From: Aeromonas tecta
GTDB lineage: Bacteria; Pseudomonadota; Gammaproteobacteria; Enterobacterales; Aeromonadaceae
DNA: 64,000 nucleotides
Direction of reading: 5' to 3'
Assembly: GCF_000820185.1 (NCBI RefSeq)
Contig: NZ_CDCA01000010.1
Span: 83,116 to 147,115, forward strand
The first letter of the stretch is position 1; each line of letters starts with the position of its first letter. Below are positions 1-8,361 of this stretch, in pieces. The notes beneath the pieces are model-generated. The model saw nothing but the letters and a program-made list of their open reading frames with translations, was not told the origin of the DNA and ran no database searches. The translations under genes were made by a program, and so were the position numbers.

Positions 1-852
1 GCGGCCGGGATCCCGGCCGCCACTCTCGAGGCGGCCTTTGCCGATATCCGGGTCATCGAACCCGCCATCAAGCACGACAAAAACCAGCCGGAATTTAAAC
101 TGACGCTGGATAGCTATATTCCCCGCGCCGTTCCGCAATGGAAAATCAATCAGGCGAAAGCCTTATATCGTCAGCATTTGCCGCTGCTCACCAAAATAGG
201 CCATGAATATGGGGTACAACCCCGTTTTATTGTCGCCTTGTGGGGCATCGAAACCAATTTCGGCAAATTGACCGGTCATTTCCCTTTGATATCGTCGTTG
301 ACGACCCTGGCCTGGGAGGGACGGCGCGAGGCCTTTTTCAAAGCGCAGCTGTTTGATGCCTTGCGGATCCTGGAGCAGGGCCACGTGACCCCGGCTGCGT
401 TCAAGGGATCCTGGGCGGGCGCCATGGGACAGGTGCAATTCATGCCTTCGTCTTTCCTCAAATTCGCGGTCGATCAAGATGGGGATGGCAGAAAAGATCT
501 GTGGGGCAATCTCGCCGATGTGTTTGGATCGGCAGCCAATTATCTGCATCAGAACGGCTGGCAGGAGGAGCAGACCTGGGGCCGGCGCGTGCAGGTACCG
601 GACTCCCTCGCCCCGGCGCTGCTGGGGCTGGAGACCAAGAAGCCGCTCTCAGCCTGGCAGGCACTCGGGGTGCGCCAGCATGATGGCTCACCGCTGCCAA
701 AGGTGGCCATGCAAGCCTCCCTCATTCGGCCGGACGACGTCCATGGCCGCAGTTATCTCGCCTATGACAATTATCGGGTGCTGCGCCACTGGAATCGCTC
801 CCATTATTTCGTGGTGGCGGTCGGAACCTTGGCCGATCGCATAGTGGAGTAA
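1..852 (+). CDS. Lytic murein transglycosylase, MltB-like (5' truncated)
   Basis: The frame is open from base 1, so the gene begins outside the window; 283 codons are visible. The family cleaves the MurNAc-GlcNAc bond of peptidoglycan in the periplasm and leaves 1,6-anhydro-MurNAc ends. Seen here: WGIETNFG (about bases 241-264), whose Glu is the expected catalytic acid, then AMGQVQFMPSSF and a DQDGDG stretch, and a C-terminal segment ending in WNRSHYF. These are hallmarks of the SLT_2/MltB group. No C-terminal peptidoglycan-binding domain follows, so it resembles the short MltB-like form. The N-terminal signal or lipobox cannot be judged. The stop codon is TAA, and a bidirectional terminator lies about 110 bases downstream. 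Confidence 0.88.
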   Translation, partial: AAGIPAATLEAAFADIRVIEPAIKHDKNQPEFKLTLDSYIPRAVPQWKINQAKALYRQHLPLLTKIGHEYGVQPRFIVALWGIETNFGKLTGHFPLISSLTTLAWEGRREAFFKAQLFDALRILEQGHVTPAAFKGSWAGAMGQVQFMPSSFLKFAVDQDGDGRKDLWGNLADVFGSAANYLHQNGWQEEQTWGRRVQVPDSLAPALLGLETKKPLSAWQALGVRQHDGSPLPKVAMQASLIRPDDVHGRSYLAYDNYRVLRHWNRSHYFVVAVGTLADRIVE

Positions 853-960
853 TCGTTGAATAATAGTGCCAGCCCAACGTCGCCATCGCTGAAATAAGCA
901 AGCTTCGTCTGGCAATATCGACGGTGAGAATCTCATTGGCGTTAGCAAATAACAGGCAAT

Positions 961-988
961 AAAAAAGGCGGGATATCCCGCCTTTTTT
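961..988. terminator. Bidirectional intrinsic terminator
   Basis: An A6 run, the palindrome GGCGGGATATCCCGCC (967-982) and a T6 run form a GC stem flanked by A and T tracts. It can stop the transglycosylase transcript on the plus strand and sdaA on the minus strand. Confidence 0.85.
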
Positions 989-1006
989 GCATGTCACCGT
1001 CGCGAT

Positions 1007-2377
1007 TTAATCACAAGCCACTTGCATCACCTTGATGGCCAGGCCACCACGAGAGGTTTCACGGTACTTGGAGTCCATGTCCTTGCCGGTGATGTACATG
1101 GTCTCGATCACCTTGTCCAGCGACACGCGCGGCTTGGAGGTGCGACGCAGCGCCATGCGCGATGCGTTGACGGCCTTCATGGCGGCGATGGCGTTACGCT
1201 CGATGCAGGGGACCTGCACCTGACCGGCGACCGGATCACAGGTCAGACCCAGGTTGTGCTCCATGCCGATCTCGGCGGCTTCACACACCTGCTCAGGGCT
1301 GCCACCCATCAGTTCGGTCAGGCCGGCGGCGGCCATGGAGCAGGAAACGCCCACTTCACCCTGGCAGCCCACTTCGGCGCCGGAGATGGAGGCATTCATC
1401 TTGTAGAGCATGCCGACGGCGGCGGAGGCCAGGTAGAAACGAGTGTATTCGTCGCGACCCACCGGCTGGATGAATTTGTCGTAGTAGGCCAGTACGGCCG
1501 GGATGATGCCGGCGGCGCCGTTGGTCGGCGCAGTCACCACGCGGCCACCGGCGGCGTTCTCTTCACTCACCGCCAGGGCAAACATGTTGACCCAGTCGAC
1601 GATGTTCATCGGATCGTTGGAGAGATGCTCGTTGGTGGTCAGCTGACGATAGAGCGGCGCGGCACGGCGCGGGACGCGTAGCGGGCCGGCCAGGATCCCT
1701 TCGGTACGGCAACCACGCTCGATCCCCTCACGCATGGTGGTCCAGATCTTGCCTAGTTTCTTGTAGATCTCTTCCGGGGTATTGAAGCACTTCTCGTTTT
1801 CCAGCATCAGGGCGGAAACGGAGAGACCGGTCTGGCTGCAGTGGGCGAGCAGCTCGGCCGCGCTCTTGAACGGATAGCTGACGGACATGTCGCCGCTGTC
1901 GGCCTTGCCGAAGTTCTCTTCGTCGACGATGAAGCCGCCGCCGATGGAGTAATAGGTCTTGCTGTAGACGGTCTCGTCTTCGATGAAGGCGGTCAGCTTC
2001 ATGCCGTTTTCGTGCAGCGGCAGGGCCTCATCATGGAACACCATGGCATCGCGCGGGAAGCTGACGGTGTGGCAGTGCAGCCCGATGGGCAGACGACCGG
2101 TCTGCTCGACGCGGGAGATGAACTCGGGGATGCCGTCGATGTCGACATTTTCCGGCAGGTTACCGGCCAGACCCATGATGATAGCGGTATCGGTATGGTG
2201 ACCTTTGCCGGTCCAGGAGAGGGAGCCATAGACGTCAACCTGGATCCGGGTGATGTCACGGATCTTGCCGCCAGCACGCAGTTCATCCACAAACTGTTTG
2301 GCTGCTTTCATCGGGCCGACAGTGTGGGAAGAGGAGGGGCCAACACCGATTTTGAAGATATCAAAAACGCTGATCAT
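1007..2377 (-). CDS. sdaA: L-serine dehydratase (single-chain, iron-sulfur type)
   Basis: Deaminates L-serine to pyruvate and ammonia in the cytoplasm using an oxygen-labile [4Fe-4S] cluster. The 456-residue length fits the single-chain SdaA/SdaB family. The N-terminal GPSSSHT motif is at residues 13-19, and the C-terminal alpha domain holds GCQGEVG, LTCDP and PCIER. Cys338, Cys380 and Cys391 have the spacing expected of the three cluster ligands. The start is ATG preceded by GAGGTAA. A close paralogue lies immediately upstream in the same orientation, separated by its own terminator and a 286-base gap, so the two are probably transcribed separately. Whether this one matches E. coli sdaA or sdaB by descent cannot be told from sequence alone. 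Confidence 0.93.
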   Translation of the reverse strand: MISVFDIFKIGVGPSSSHTVGPMKAAKQFVDELRAGGKIRDITRIQVDVYGSLSWTGKGHHTDTAIIMGLAGNLPENVDIDGIPEFISRVEQTGRLPIGLHCHTVSFPRDAMVFHDEALPLHENGMKLTAFIEDETVYSKTYYSIGGGFIVDEENFGKADSGDMSVSYPFKSAAELLAHCSQTGLSVSALMLENEKCFNTPEEIYKKLGKIWTTMREGIERGCRTEGILAGPLRVPRRAAPLYRQLTTNEHLSNDPMNIVDWVNMFALAVSEENAAGGRVVTAPTNGAAGIIPAVLAYYDKFIQPVGRDEYTRFYLASAAVGMLYKMNASISGAEVGCQGEVGVSCSMAAAGLTELMGGSPEQVCEAAEIGMEHNLGLTCDPVAGQVQVPCIERNAIAAMKAVNASRMALRRTSKPRVSLDKVIETMYITGKDMDSKYRETSRGGLAIKVMQVACD

Positions 2378-2476
2378 GTAACAATTACCTCAGGGTAGAA
2401 GGGGGCGCCATGCCCGCTCGCAGAAAGGGGGTGATCCATGGGACGGGTCTGTCTTCACAAGGCCAATGAACCAGAT

Positions 2477-2494
2477 AACCGTAGTGTAACGGTT
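2477..2494. promoter_or_regulatory. Inverted repeat upstream of sdaA
   Basis: AACCGT-N6-ACGGTT is a perfect 6-base dyad about 100 bases upstream of the sdaA start, in an AT-richer part of the gap. It could be an operator. No regulator can be assigned. Confidence 0.3.
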
Positions 2495-2605
2495 CAAAAC
2501 CTAAAAAAAGTTGAAACAGATCTATTTTTGTTGAATCTAAGGCGCGAGTATAAAATTAATTTTGATGGTTATCCAATTTGTTAAGCGCTTGGCAAACGTT
2601 TTGCG

Positions 2606-2630
2606 AAAAAATACCCGGACGGGCCGGGTA
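2606..2630 (-). terminator. Intrinsic terminator of sdaB
   Basis: The stem TACCCGG (2612-2618) pairs with CCGGGTA (2624-2630). On the minus strand it is followed by a run of T residues (A run 2606-2611 on the plus strand). It lies about 35 bases after the sdaB stop. Confidence 0.8.
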
Positions 2631-2663
2631 TGGGAGTGTCAAACGCTACCGCGTTACCTCGAG

Positions 2664-4046
2664 TTAACATTCCGTGATGTTGACGGCGAGGCCGCCGCGG
2701 GCGGTTTCCTTGTATTTTGTCTTCATGTCGTTGCCGGTTTCCCACATGGTCTTGATCACCTTGTCCAGCGACACCTTGTGCTCGCCAGTGCCACGCAGGG
2801 CGAGGCGGGCGGCGTTGATCGCCTTGACCGCCCCCATGGCGTTGCGCTCGATGCAGGGCACCTGCACCAGGCCGCCGATGGGATCGCAGGTCAGCCCCAA
2901 GTTGTGTTCCATACCGATTTCGGCGGCGTTCTCGACGATGGCGGGGCTGCCGCCAAGCAGCTCGGCCAGGGCGCCAGCGGCCATGGAGCAGGCGACGCCC
3001 ACCTCGCCCTGACAACCCACCTCGGCCCCCGACAGGGAGGCGTTCTTCTTATATAAGATGCCGATGGCGGCGGCAGTGAGGAAGTAGTGCAGCAACAGAT
3101 CGTCGTCCACCTTGCGCACGAAGCGATCGTAATAGTGCAGCACAGCCGGGATGATGCCGGCGGCGCCATTGGTCGGCGCCGTCACCACCCGCCCACCGGC
3201 GGCGTTCTCTTCGTTGACGGCCAGGGCGAACAGGTCAACCCACTCCATCACCATCAGGGGATCCTTGTTGAAGTTGGTCTCGCCGTTGAGCTGCCGAAAC
3301 AGGGCGGGGGCACGGCGCTTCACCTTGAGCCCGCCCGGCAATATGCCCTCGCTGCGACAGCCGCGCTCGACGCAGCCCTGCATTGCCTGCCAGATCTTGC
3401 GAAGCCCCGCCTTGATCTCGGCTTCGCTGCGAAACACCTTCTCGTTGGCCAGCATCAGGCCGGAGATGGAGAGGCCGCTCTCCTTGCAGTGCGCCAGCAG
3501 CTGGGCGCCGCTCTCGAACGGATAGGGGATGGGGTGCTCTGCATCGAAGCGGGCCGCCTCTTCCTTGGCATTGGCGAAGTGGCTCTCCTCGATGATGAAG
3601 CCACCCCCGATGGAGTAGTAGGTCTGCTCAAACAGCAGGGCTTCCCCTTTGAAGGCGCGCAATGTCATACCGTTAGAGTGGGCGGGCAGGGTCTTGCGCC
3701 GGTTGAAGATGATGGCGCCAACCCGGGGGAAATGGCTTGGCTGCTCTCCCGCCAGGCGCAGTGTCTGGTTGTGCTCTACCTGCTCGAGGAAGCCCGGAAT
3801 GGCTTCGATATCCACCGATTCCGGCTCCAGCCCCGCCAATCCCAGGATGATGGCTTTGCCGGTGCCATGGCCCTTGCCAGTCTGGCCGAGGGAGCCGTAG
3901 CACTCGACGACGACCCGCTCGGTCTGGGAGAGGAGTCCTGCCTGTTTGACCGCATTGACGAAGGCACAGGAGGCCCGCATCGGCCCCACGGTGTGGGAGG
4001 AGGAGGGGCCAATTCCGATGGAGAACAGGTCGAAGACACTGATCAT
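2664..4046 (-). CDS. sdaB: L-serine dehydratase, second paralogue
   Basis: A second single-chain iron-sulfur L-serine dehydratase of 460 residues, converting L-serine to pyruvate and ammonia. I chose the ATG at 4046 because GGAG lies at good distance upstream and the product then begins MISVFDLF, matching its neighbour's MISVFDIF. A longer in-frame opening exists but would add 52 unrelated residues. GPSSSHT, GCQGEVG, LTCDP and PCIER are all kept, so both paralogues should be able to hold the cluster. Clear divergence between the two suggests an old duplication or separate origin, probably with different regulation. The symbol is assigned by analogy to E. coli and could be swapped with its neighbour's. 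Confidence 0.9.
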   Translation of the reverse strand: MISVFDLFSIGIGPSSSHTVGPMRASCAFVNAVKQAGLLSQTERVVVECYGSLGQTGKGHGTGKAIILGLAGLEPESVDIEAIPGFLEQVEHNQTLRLAGEQPSHFPRVGAIIFNRRKTLPAHSNGMTLRAFKGEALLFEQTYYSIGGGFIIEESHFANAKEEAARFDAEHPIPYPFESGAQLLAHCKESGLSISGLMLANEKVFRSEAEIKAGLRKIWQAMQGCVERGCRSEGILPGGLKVKRRAPALFRQLNGETNFNKDPLMVMEWVDLFALAVNEENAAGGRVVTAPTNGAAGIIPAVLHYYDRFVRKVDDDLLLHYFLTAAAIGILYKKNASLSGAEVGCQGEVGVACSMAAGALAELLGGSPAIVENAAEIGMEHNLGLTCDPIGGLVQVPCIERNAMGAVKAINAARLALRGTGEHKVSLDKVIKTMWETGNDMKTKYKETARGGLAVNITEC

Positions 4047-4227
4047 GACGTACTCCGATGATGGGTTTCGTCTAAACATTGTAAATTTTTTGTAGTCGAT
4101 GAAAAGAGGGGAAATGGCGGCTTGTGATGGCGGTGTGGAAATGAGGCGGGAAGGGCTGGATTGAATAAGCCAGGGGAGCGGGTCTGCCCCCATGGCTTGC
4201 ACTCAGAGTGCTATCCGGCCGAGGAAC

Positions 4228-4512
4228 TCAGTCGAGGAACTCGCACAGATAGGCAGTCGGCGTTTTCACCGCCAGCTTGAAGGAGGAGTGGCCGGCGACC
4301 TCGAAGGATTGACCCTGACCATAGGTGTGCCAGTCATCTTCATCGGCCAGCTGGATGGTGAGGGTACCCTTGACCACCGTCATCCGCTCGGGGGCGGCGG
4401 TGTTGAACAGGTAGTCGCCCACATCCATCACGCCGACTGTGGATTTCTCATTTTTCTGCTCGAAACCGATAGATTTAACATTTCCATCGAAATACTCGTT
4501 AACTTTCAGCAT
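4228..4512 (-). CDS. ppnP: Pyrimidine/purine nucleoside phosphorylase
   Basis: A small cupin-like protein of 94 residues (the former DUF1255/YaiE family), which in E. coli phosphorolyses several nucleosides to base and ribose-1-phosphate. It starts MLKVNEYFDG and contains VGVMDVGDYLFNT and PERMTVVKG, typical of the family. The start at 4512 has GGAAG upstream and gives the usual family length; the extra 24 codons upstream are not conserved-looking. It is a single-gene unit between sdaB and a divergent transporter, and no clear terminator is seen after it. Confidence 0.9.
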   Translation of the reverse strand: MLKVNEYFDGNVKSIGFEQKNEKSTVGVMDVGDYLFNTAAPERMTVVKGTLTIQLADEDDWHTYGQGQSFEVAGHSSFKLAVKTPTAYLCEFLD

Positions 4513-4686
4513 CTTTTCTTCCCTGTATGCACGTTTGCCAAGCCAACGTAGCACATTTTTTTGGCCGTTGTCATGGTGAAACAAGGAAAAACAACGATGC
4601 CTCTTCTGAGTCTCAGTTTTGTCGGAAAGAGACTAAATTAGTTACGTTCAGGAAACAGGATGTTAAACGATGAATAAATATGAGAT

Positions 4687-4718
4687 AAAACGCGACCTCA
4701 GGGTAATGAGGCGGTTTT
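4687..4718 (+). terminator. Terminator-like hairpin in the symporter leader
   Basis: AAAAC and CCTCA (4687-4700) pair with TGAGG and GTTTT (4707-4718) around a small internal loop, and a T-rich stretch follows. It lies about 65 bases upstream of the symporter start. It could be an attenuator or simply a stop for upstream transcription. Confidence 0.35.
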
Positions 4719-4781
4719 ATTACTCTGGGTAGTCAATTGCACTAGTAAATAGTCAGTAGTTGCTCATTTAAGGAACATTCT

Positions 4782-6026
4782 GTGTTAAAAAAAGGATTAA
4801 TCAATAACATTGGCTTCCAGGTCGTGGTCGCCATGATACTGGGGGCCCTGGCCGGTGCGCTCATGGGCGAGCAGGCCACCGTCTTCGCGCCGCTCGGTAC
4901 TCTCTTCATCCAGCTGATCAAGATGCTGGTGATCCCGCTGGTGGCGGTGGCCATCCTGTCCGGGGCCGCCAACCTCGGCGCCAGCCCGGCCGCGGGCAAG
5001 ATAGGGGCGACCACGCTCGCCTTCTTCCTCGGCACCTCGGCGCTGGCGGTGTTGCTGGCACTGGTGATGGGTCAGATCTTCAAACCCGGGGTCGGGGTCG
5101 ACTTTAGCGCCATGGGGACCATGTTCTCCGGCGACTACGCCGACAAGGGGGCATTGCCGGACGCCATCGCCACTCTGCTTGGCATGATCCCGACCAACGT
5201 GTTCCAGTCCCTCAATGAGGCGAACATCCTGCAGATCCTGGTGTTCTGCATGTTCCTCGGCATCGCCCTGGCCAAGCAGCCCCGCGAGCGCGCCAAGCCC
5301 ATTACCGACGGACTCAACACCCTGGTCGACGCCTTCGTGTGGATGATCAACAAGGTGATGCTGATTGCTCCCATCGGGGTGTTTGGCCTGATGGCCGATG
5401 CCATCGGCACCTACGGCTTCGATGTGCTGACCCTGGTGCTCAAGCTGTTCCTGGTTTACGTGGGCGCCATCCTGATCTTCGGTTTCGTGGTCTATCCGCT
5501 GCTGATCGCGCTCTTCTCCAACACGCCAGTACGCAAGTACTTCTCGGCGATGAAGAAGCCACAGATCGTGGCCTTCTCTACAGCCTCGTCCATGGCGACC
5601 CTGCCGGTCAACATGGAGACCTGCGAGCAGGAGCTGAAGGTCACCAACGCCACCGCCTCCTTCGTGCTGCCCCTCGGCGCCACCATCAACATGAGCGGCA
5701 ACGCCATCTATTACGGTCTGGTCGCCATCTTCTTCGCCCAGGTCTACAACATCGACTTGAGCATGGGGGCCTGGGCCGCTATCATCCTCACCTCGACCCT
5801 GGGGGCCATCGGCCAGGCCGGGGTGCCGGGGCCGAGCTTCCTGGTGGTGGCAGTGTTGCTGGCGGCGGGCATTCCCATCGAAGGGCTGCCGCTGCTGTTT
5901 GCACTGGATCGCCTGTTTGACATGATCCGCACCGCGCTCAATATCACCGGCGACGCGGCCTGTGCCATCATCGTCGACCGTTACAGCCCGGATTACGATC
6001 CGGATCGCTGGAGCAAGCAGGCCTGA
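4782..6026 (+). CDS. Sodium:dicarboxylate/amino-acid symporter (DAACS family)
   Basis: An inner-membrane secondary transporter of 414 residues with about eight hydrophobic segments and two re-entrant hairpins. Family landmarks are the serine-rich FSTASS hairpin (265-270), AGVPGPS (346-352) and RTALNITGD (383-391), the last supplying a sodium-site Asp. The usual NMDGT motif reads NMSGN (303-307), so its Asp is replaced. That may change ion coupling or substrate choice. The start is GTG at 4782 with AAGGAAC upstream. Substrate is not predictable: glutamate, aspartate, dicarboxylates and serine/threonine are all possible in this family. The serine dehydratases nearby make serine tempting, but that is only inference. 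Confidence 0.85.
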   Translation: MLKKGLINNIGFQVVVAMILGALAGALMGEQATVFAPLGTLFIQLIKMLVIPLVAVAILSGAANLGASPAAGKIGATTLAFFLGTSALAVLLALVMGQIFKPGVGVDFSAMGTMFSGDYADKGALPDAIATLLGMIPTNVFQSLNEANILQILVFCMFLGIALAKQPRERAKPITDGLNTLVDAFVWMINKVMLIAPIGVFGLMADAIGTYGFDVLTLVLKLFLVYVGAILIFGFVVYPLLIALFSNTPVRKYFSAMKKPQIVAFSTASSMATLPVNMETCEQELKVTNATASFVLPLGATINMSGNAIYYGLVAIFFAQVYNIDLSMGAWAAIILTSTLGAIGQAGVPGPSFLVVAVLLAAGIPIEGLPLLFALDRLFDMIRTALNITGDAACAIIVDRYSPDYDPDRWSKQA

Positions 6027-6069
6027 GTCACGGCCCAGCCTGCCAGTCATGGTGATCATCACTGAATGC

Positions 6070-6101
6070 AAAAGAGGGAAGCAATTGCTTCCCTCTTTTT
6101 T
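6070..6101. terminator. Bidirectional intrinsic terminator
   Basis: A 13-base perfect stem, AAAAGAGGGAAGC with its complement, around AATT is flanked by A and T tracts. It serves the symporter (plus) and the MerR-type regulator (minus). Confidence 0.88.
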
Positions 6102-6143
6102 ATGGGCGCCGTTCTCGATGAAAGGCGCGAGGAGATGTGAAGG

Positions 6144-6530
6144 CTAGAGCTGAGCCAGAGCTTGCTGGCAACGCTGCTCGGCGGCCTCGAGTTCCAGCAA
6201 CACCATCTTGATGTCTTCCAGTTGCTGCTGCAGGGTTTCCCGTTTGTCGGCCACCAGCCCCAGCATGGTCTGCAGCTGGGTGCGGCTGCTCTTGTCGGCG
6301 TCATAGAGATCGAACAGATCGCGAATGTCCGCCAGGCTGAAGCCCAGACGCTTGCCACGCAGGGTGAGCTTCAGGCGTACCCTGTCCTGGCGGCTGTAGA
6401 TGCGGGTCTGGCCCTGACGGGTCGGGTTCAGCAGACCTTGATCCTCATAGAAGCGGATGCTGCGGGTGGTCACGTCAAACTCGCGGGCGAGTTCACTGAT
6501 GCTGAAGGTCCGGGTGTCGTCTCTGTTCAT
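6144..6530 (-). CDS. liuR: MerR-family regulator, LiuR-like
   Basis: A 128-residue MerR-type DNA-binding protein. The N-terminal winged helix reads ISELAREFDVTTRSIRFYED, followed by QTRIYS, RLKLTLRGKRLGFSLADI and a dimerising coiled coil. The pattern matches LiuR, which in gamma-proteobacteria represses branched-chain amino-acid and acyl-CoA degradation genes. It carries none of the metal-binding cysteines of classical MerR. The ATG at 6530 is preferred by family length; a TTG 18 codons upstream is possible. The gene is divergent from a thiolase, which fits local control of that gene, but the usual liu genes are not adjacent here. Confidence 0.75.
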   Translation of the reverse strand: MNRDDTRTFSISELAREFDVTTRSIRFYEDQGLLNPTRQGQTRIYSRQDRVRLKLTLRGKRLGFSLADIRDLFDLYDADKSSRTQLQTMLGLVADKRETLQQQLEDIKMVLLELEAAEQRCQQALAQL

Positions 6531-6562
6531 AAGGCTGACTTGGCTGCCATCTGGGTTGTCAA

Positions 6563-6591
6563 TGCAGGCTTGCACCTTACCCAAACGTCAA
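6563..6591. promoter_or_regulatory. Candidate MerR-type promoter/operator for liuR and the thiolase
   Basis: On the minus strand TTGACG is followed after 19 bases by TGCATT. That long spacer is typical of MerR-controlled promoters. The spacer begins with the imperfect dyad TTGACGTTTGGGTAAG, which resembles the LiuR-type motif as I remember it. The placement in the divergent gap suits autoregulation. No experimental support is visible. Confidence 0.35.
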
Positions 6592-6663
6592 CTTCCCTGC
6601 AAGTCTTGTTCCTGTGCCGGTGACGGCATATGTTATCTCCATGTAACAAGGAGAGTGTGACCG

Positions 6664-7827
6664 ATGGACATAGTGATAGTGGCAGCCAAGCGTACCCCCA
6701 TGGGGGCCTTTCAGGGCGCCTTGAGCGAGCTGAGTGCCCCCGAATTCGGTGCCTGCGCCATCAAGGCGGCCATGGCGGCGGCCGGCCTTAGGGGCGAGCA
6801 GGTCGATGAGGTCTACATGGGCAATGTGCTGAGCGCCGGGCTCGGCCAGGCGCCGGCGCGTCAGGCGGCGCTCAAGGCCGGATTGCCCGACAGCGTGCCC
6901 TGCACCACCCTCAACAAGGTGTGCGGCTCCGGCATGAAGGCGGTGATGCTGGCCGCAGACAGCCTGCGCCTCGGCGAGACCCGGGTGGTGGTGGCGGGGG
7001 GGATGGAGAGCATGAGCCGGGCGCCCTATTTGCTGGACAAGGCCCGCACCGGTTATCGCATGGGCCATGGGAGCCTGCTGGATCACATGTTTCTCGACGG
7101 CTTGCAGGATGCCTACGAGGGGCAGCTGATGGGCCATTACGCCCAAATCAGCGCCGATCGGGCCGGGCTGACCCGGGCCGACATGGATGCCTTTGCCATC
7201 AGCTCGCTCCAGCGGGCCTTGGCGGCCCAGCAGAGCGGCGCCTTCACGGCCGAGCTTGCCCCCGTCATGGCGGGGGATCAGCCGTTGCTGGCCGATGACG
7301 AACAGCCGGGCAAGGCCAGGCCCGACAAGATCCCCCAACTCAAACCCGCGTTCAGCAAGGCCGGCACCATCACGGCGGCCAATTCCAGCTCCATCTCGGA
7401 CGGGGCGGCGGCGCTGGTGCTGATGCGCTCCGAGACGGCGGCCGAACTGGGCTTGCCGGTGCTGGCGCGGATTGCGGGTTATCAGAGCCACGCCGCCCTG
7501 CCAGCGGAGTTCACCAGTGCGCCCATCGGCGCCATCGAGAAGTTGCTGGCGCGGGTGGGCTGGCCGGTGGAGGAAGTTGACCTATTTGAGGTAAACGAGG
7601 CCTTCGCCATGGTCAGCATGTTGGCCATGGCGGGCTGCCAGATCCCCCATCACAAGTTGAATGTGAACGGCGGCGCCTGCGCCCTGGGTCATCCGCTCGG
7701 CGCAAGCGGCGCCCGTATCCTGGTGACCCTGATCCACGCCCTGCGTGCCCGCGGGTTAACGCGTGGGGTGGCGAGCCTCTGTATCGGGGGCGGGGAGGCC
7801 ACCGCCGTGGCCATCGAGCTGGGCTGA
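6664..7827 (+). CDS. Acetyl-CoA C-acetyltransferase (thiolase)
   Basis: A thiolase of 387 residues that cleaves acetoacetyl-CoA, or condenses two acetyl-CoA, in the cytoplasm. The acyl-accepting Cys87 sits in NKVCGSGMKAV. Also present are VNEAFAM, NGGACALGHPLGASGAR with the catalytic His, and LCIGGGEATA with the second catalytic Cys near residue 373. The start ATG follows AAGGAG. It is divergent from the LiuR-like regulator, suggesting a role at the end of leucine/isovalerate or ketone-body breakdown (LiuF-like). A general biosynthetic acetyl-CoA acetyltransferase cannot be excluded. Confidence 0.9.
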   Translation: MDIVIVAAKRTPMGAFQGALSELSAPEFGACAIKAAMAAAGLRGEQVDEVYMGNVLSAGLGQAPARQAALKAGLPDSVPCTTLNKVCGSGMKAVMLAADSLRLGETRVVVAGGMESMSRAPYLLDKARTGYRMGHGSLLDHMFLDGLQDAYEGQLMGHYAQISADRAGLTRADMDAFAISSLQRALAAQQSGAFTAELAPVMAGDQPLLADDEQPGKARPDKIPQLKPAFSKAGTITAANSSSISDGAAALVLMRSETAAELGLPVLARIAGYQSHAALPAEFTSAPIGAIEKLLARVGWPVEEVDLFEVNEAFAMVSMLAMAGCQIPHHKLNVNGGACALGHPLGASGARILVTLIHALRARGLTRGVASLCIGGGEATAVAIELG

Positions 7828-7915
7828 GACGAGGGGCTCAATGCCGACCAGCCCGAGGCGGCATCGGCATTGAGCCTGGAAGTTGATGACACGGACGGGT
7901 TATTTGCCTTCGTTA

Positions 7916-7959
7916 TCTTTTCTCTTTTCTCTTTTCTCTCTTTTCTCTCTTTTCCTCTC
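7916..7959 (+). repeat. 44-base polypyrimidine TTTTCTC-type repeat
   Basis: An unbroken run of C and T built from imperfect TTTTCTC and TTTTCTCTC units between the thiolase and the first fadL. Such mirror-like tracts can slip in replication or form triplex DNA. No coding role is apparent. Confidence 0.8.
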
Positions 7960-8202
7960 ACTTTTCCACTCTCTGATTTCCACATTGTCGAATTGGCCCG
8001 GGGGCCGCATGGGCGGCTACTAAGCCATGTTTCCTCACCCGGGGGTCGATGGCGGCTCTGGGTGACAATTTCCCAGTCTGTCCTGATGGTCTGCTCACCG
8101 TTCGCGCTATCCAAAACGTGCAGCGAAAAGCCCGTTTATCAGCGGAAAGACAGGCTTATTTGCGATCATTCAGCCGGTATTAAGTTTGGCGGCCAATATG
8201 GA

Positions 8203-8219
8203 GACTGGTCTGATTTGCA
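8203..8219. promoter_or_regulatory. Weak FadR-like site
   Basis: GACTGGTC-T-GATTTGCA keeps the left half of the FadR consensus (ACTGGTCNGA), but the right half is poor. It lies about 140 bases before the first fadL start. Confidence 0.3.
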
Positions 8220-8361
8220 GTCGCGAGGAGGCTCCCTACTATGCGCATCTATTTTTGCCGCTCTTGCCTTGACTCCCATGACTCAGGGCACTGTTGCATC
8301 GCGTCGCCCAGGCCGCCGTGATGCTCATCGCCCGCCATGGGTGCGTAAACGAGAACCTTTG

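Larger units (their letters stand above)
7828..8361. other. 534-base gap: hairpin, pyrimidine tract, fadL upstream region
   Basis: There is no convincing gene. After the thiolase stop, 13-base arms (7835-7847 and 7864-7876) form a strong hairpin without a T tract. A 44-base uninterrupted pyrimidine run follows at 7916-7959. A FadR-like half-palindrome is at 8203-8219. The fadL reading frame happens to stay open through most of this gap, but the stretch lacks coding character and precedes a clean signal peptide. Confidence 0.6.

Noticed and set aside
2378..2663. sdaA and sdaB as one operon
   Set aside because: A clear terminator follows sdaB and 286 bases separate the genes, so independent transcription is more likely.
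7870..8361. N-terminal extension of FadL copy 1 by 164 codons
   Set aside because: The frame is open by chance across the pyrimidine tract; a normal signal peptide starts at 8362.
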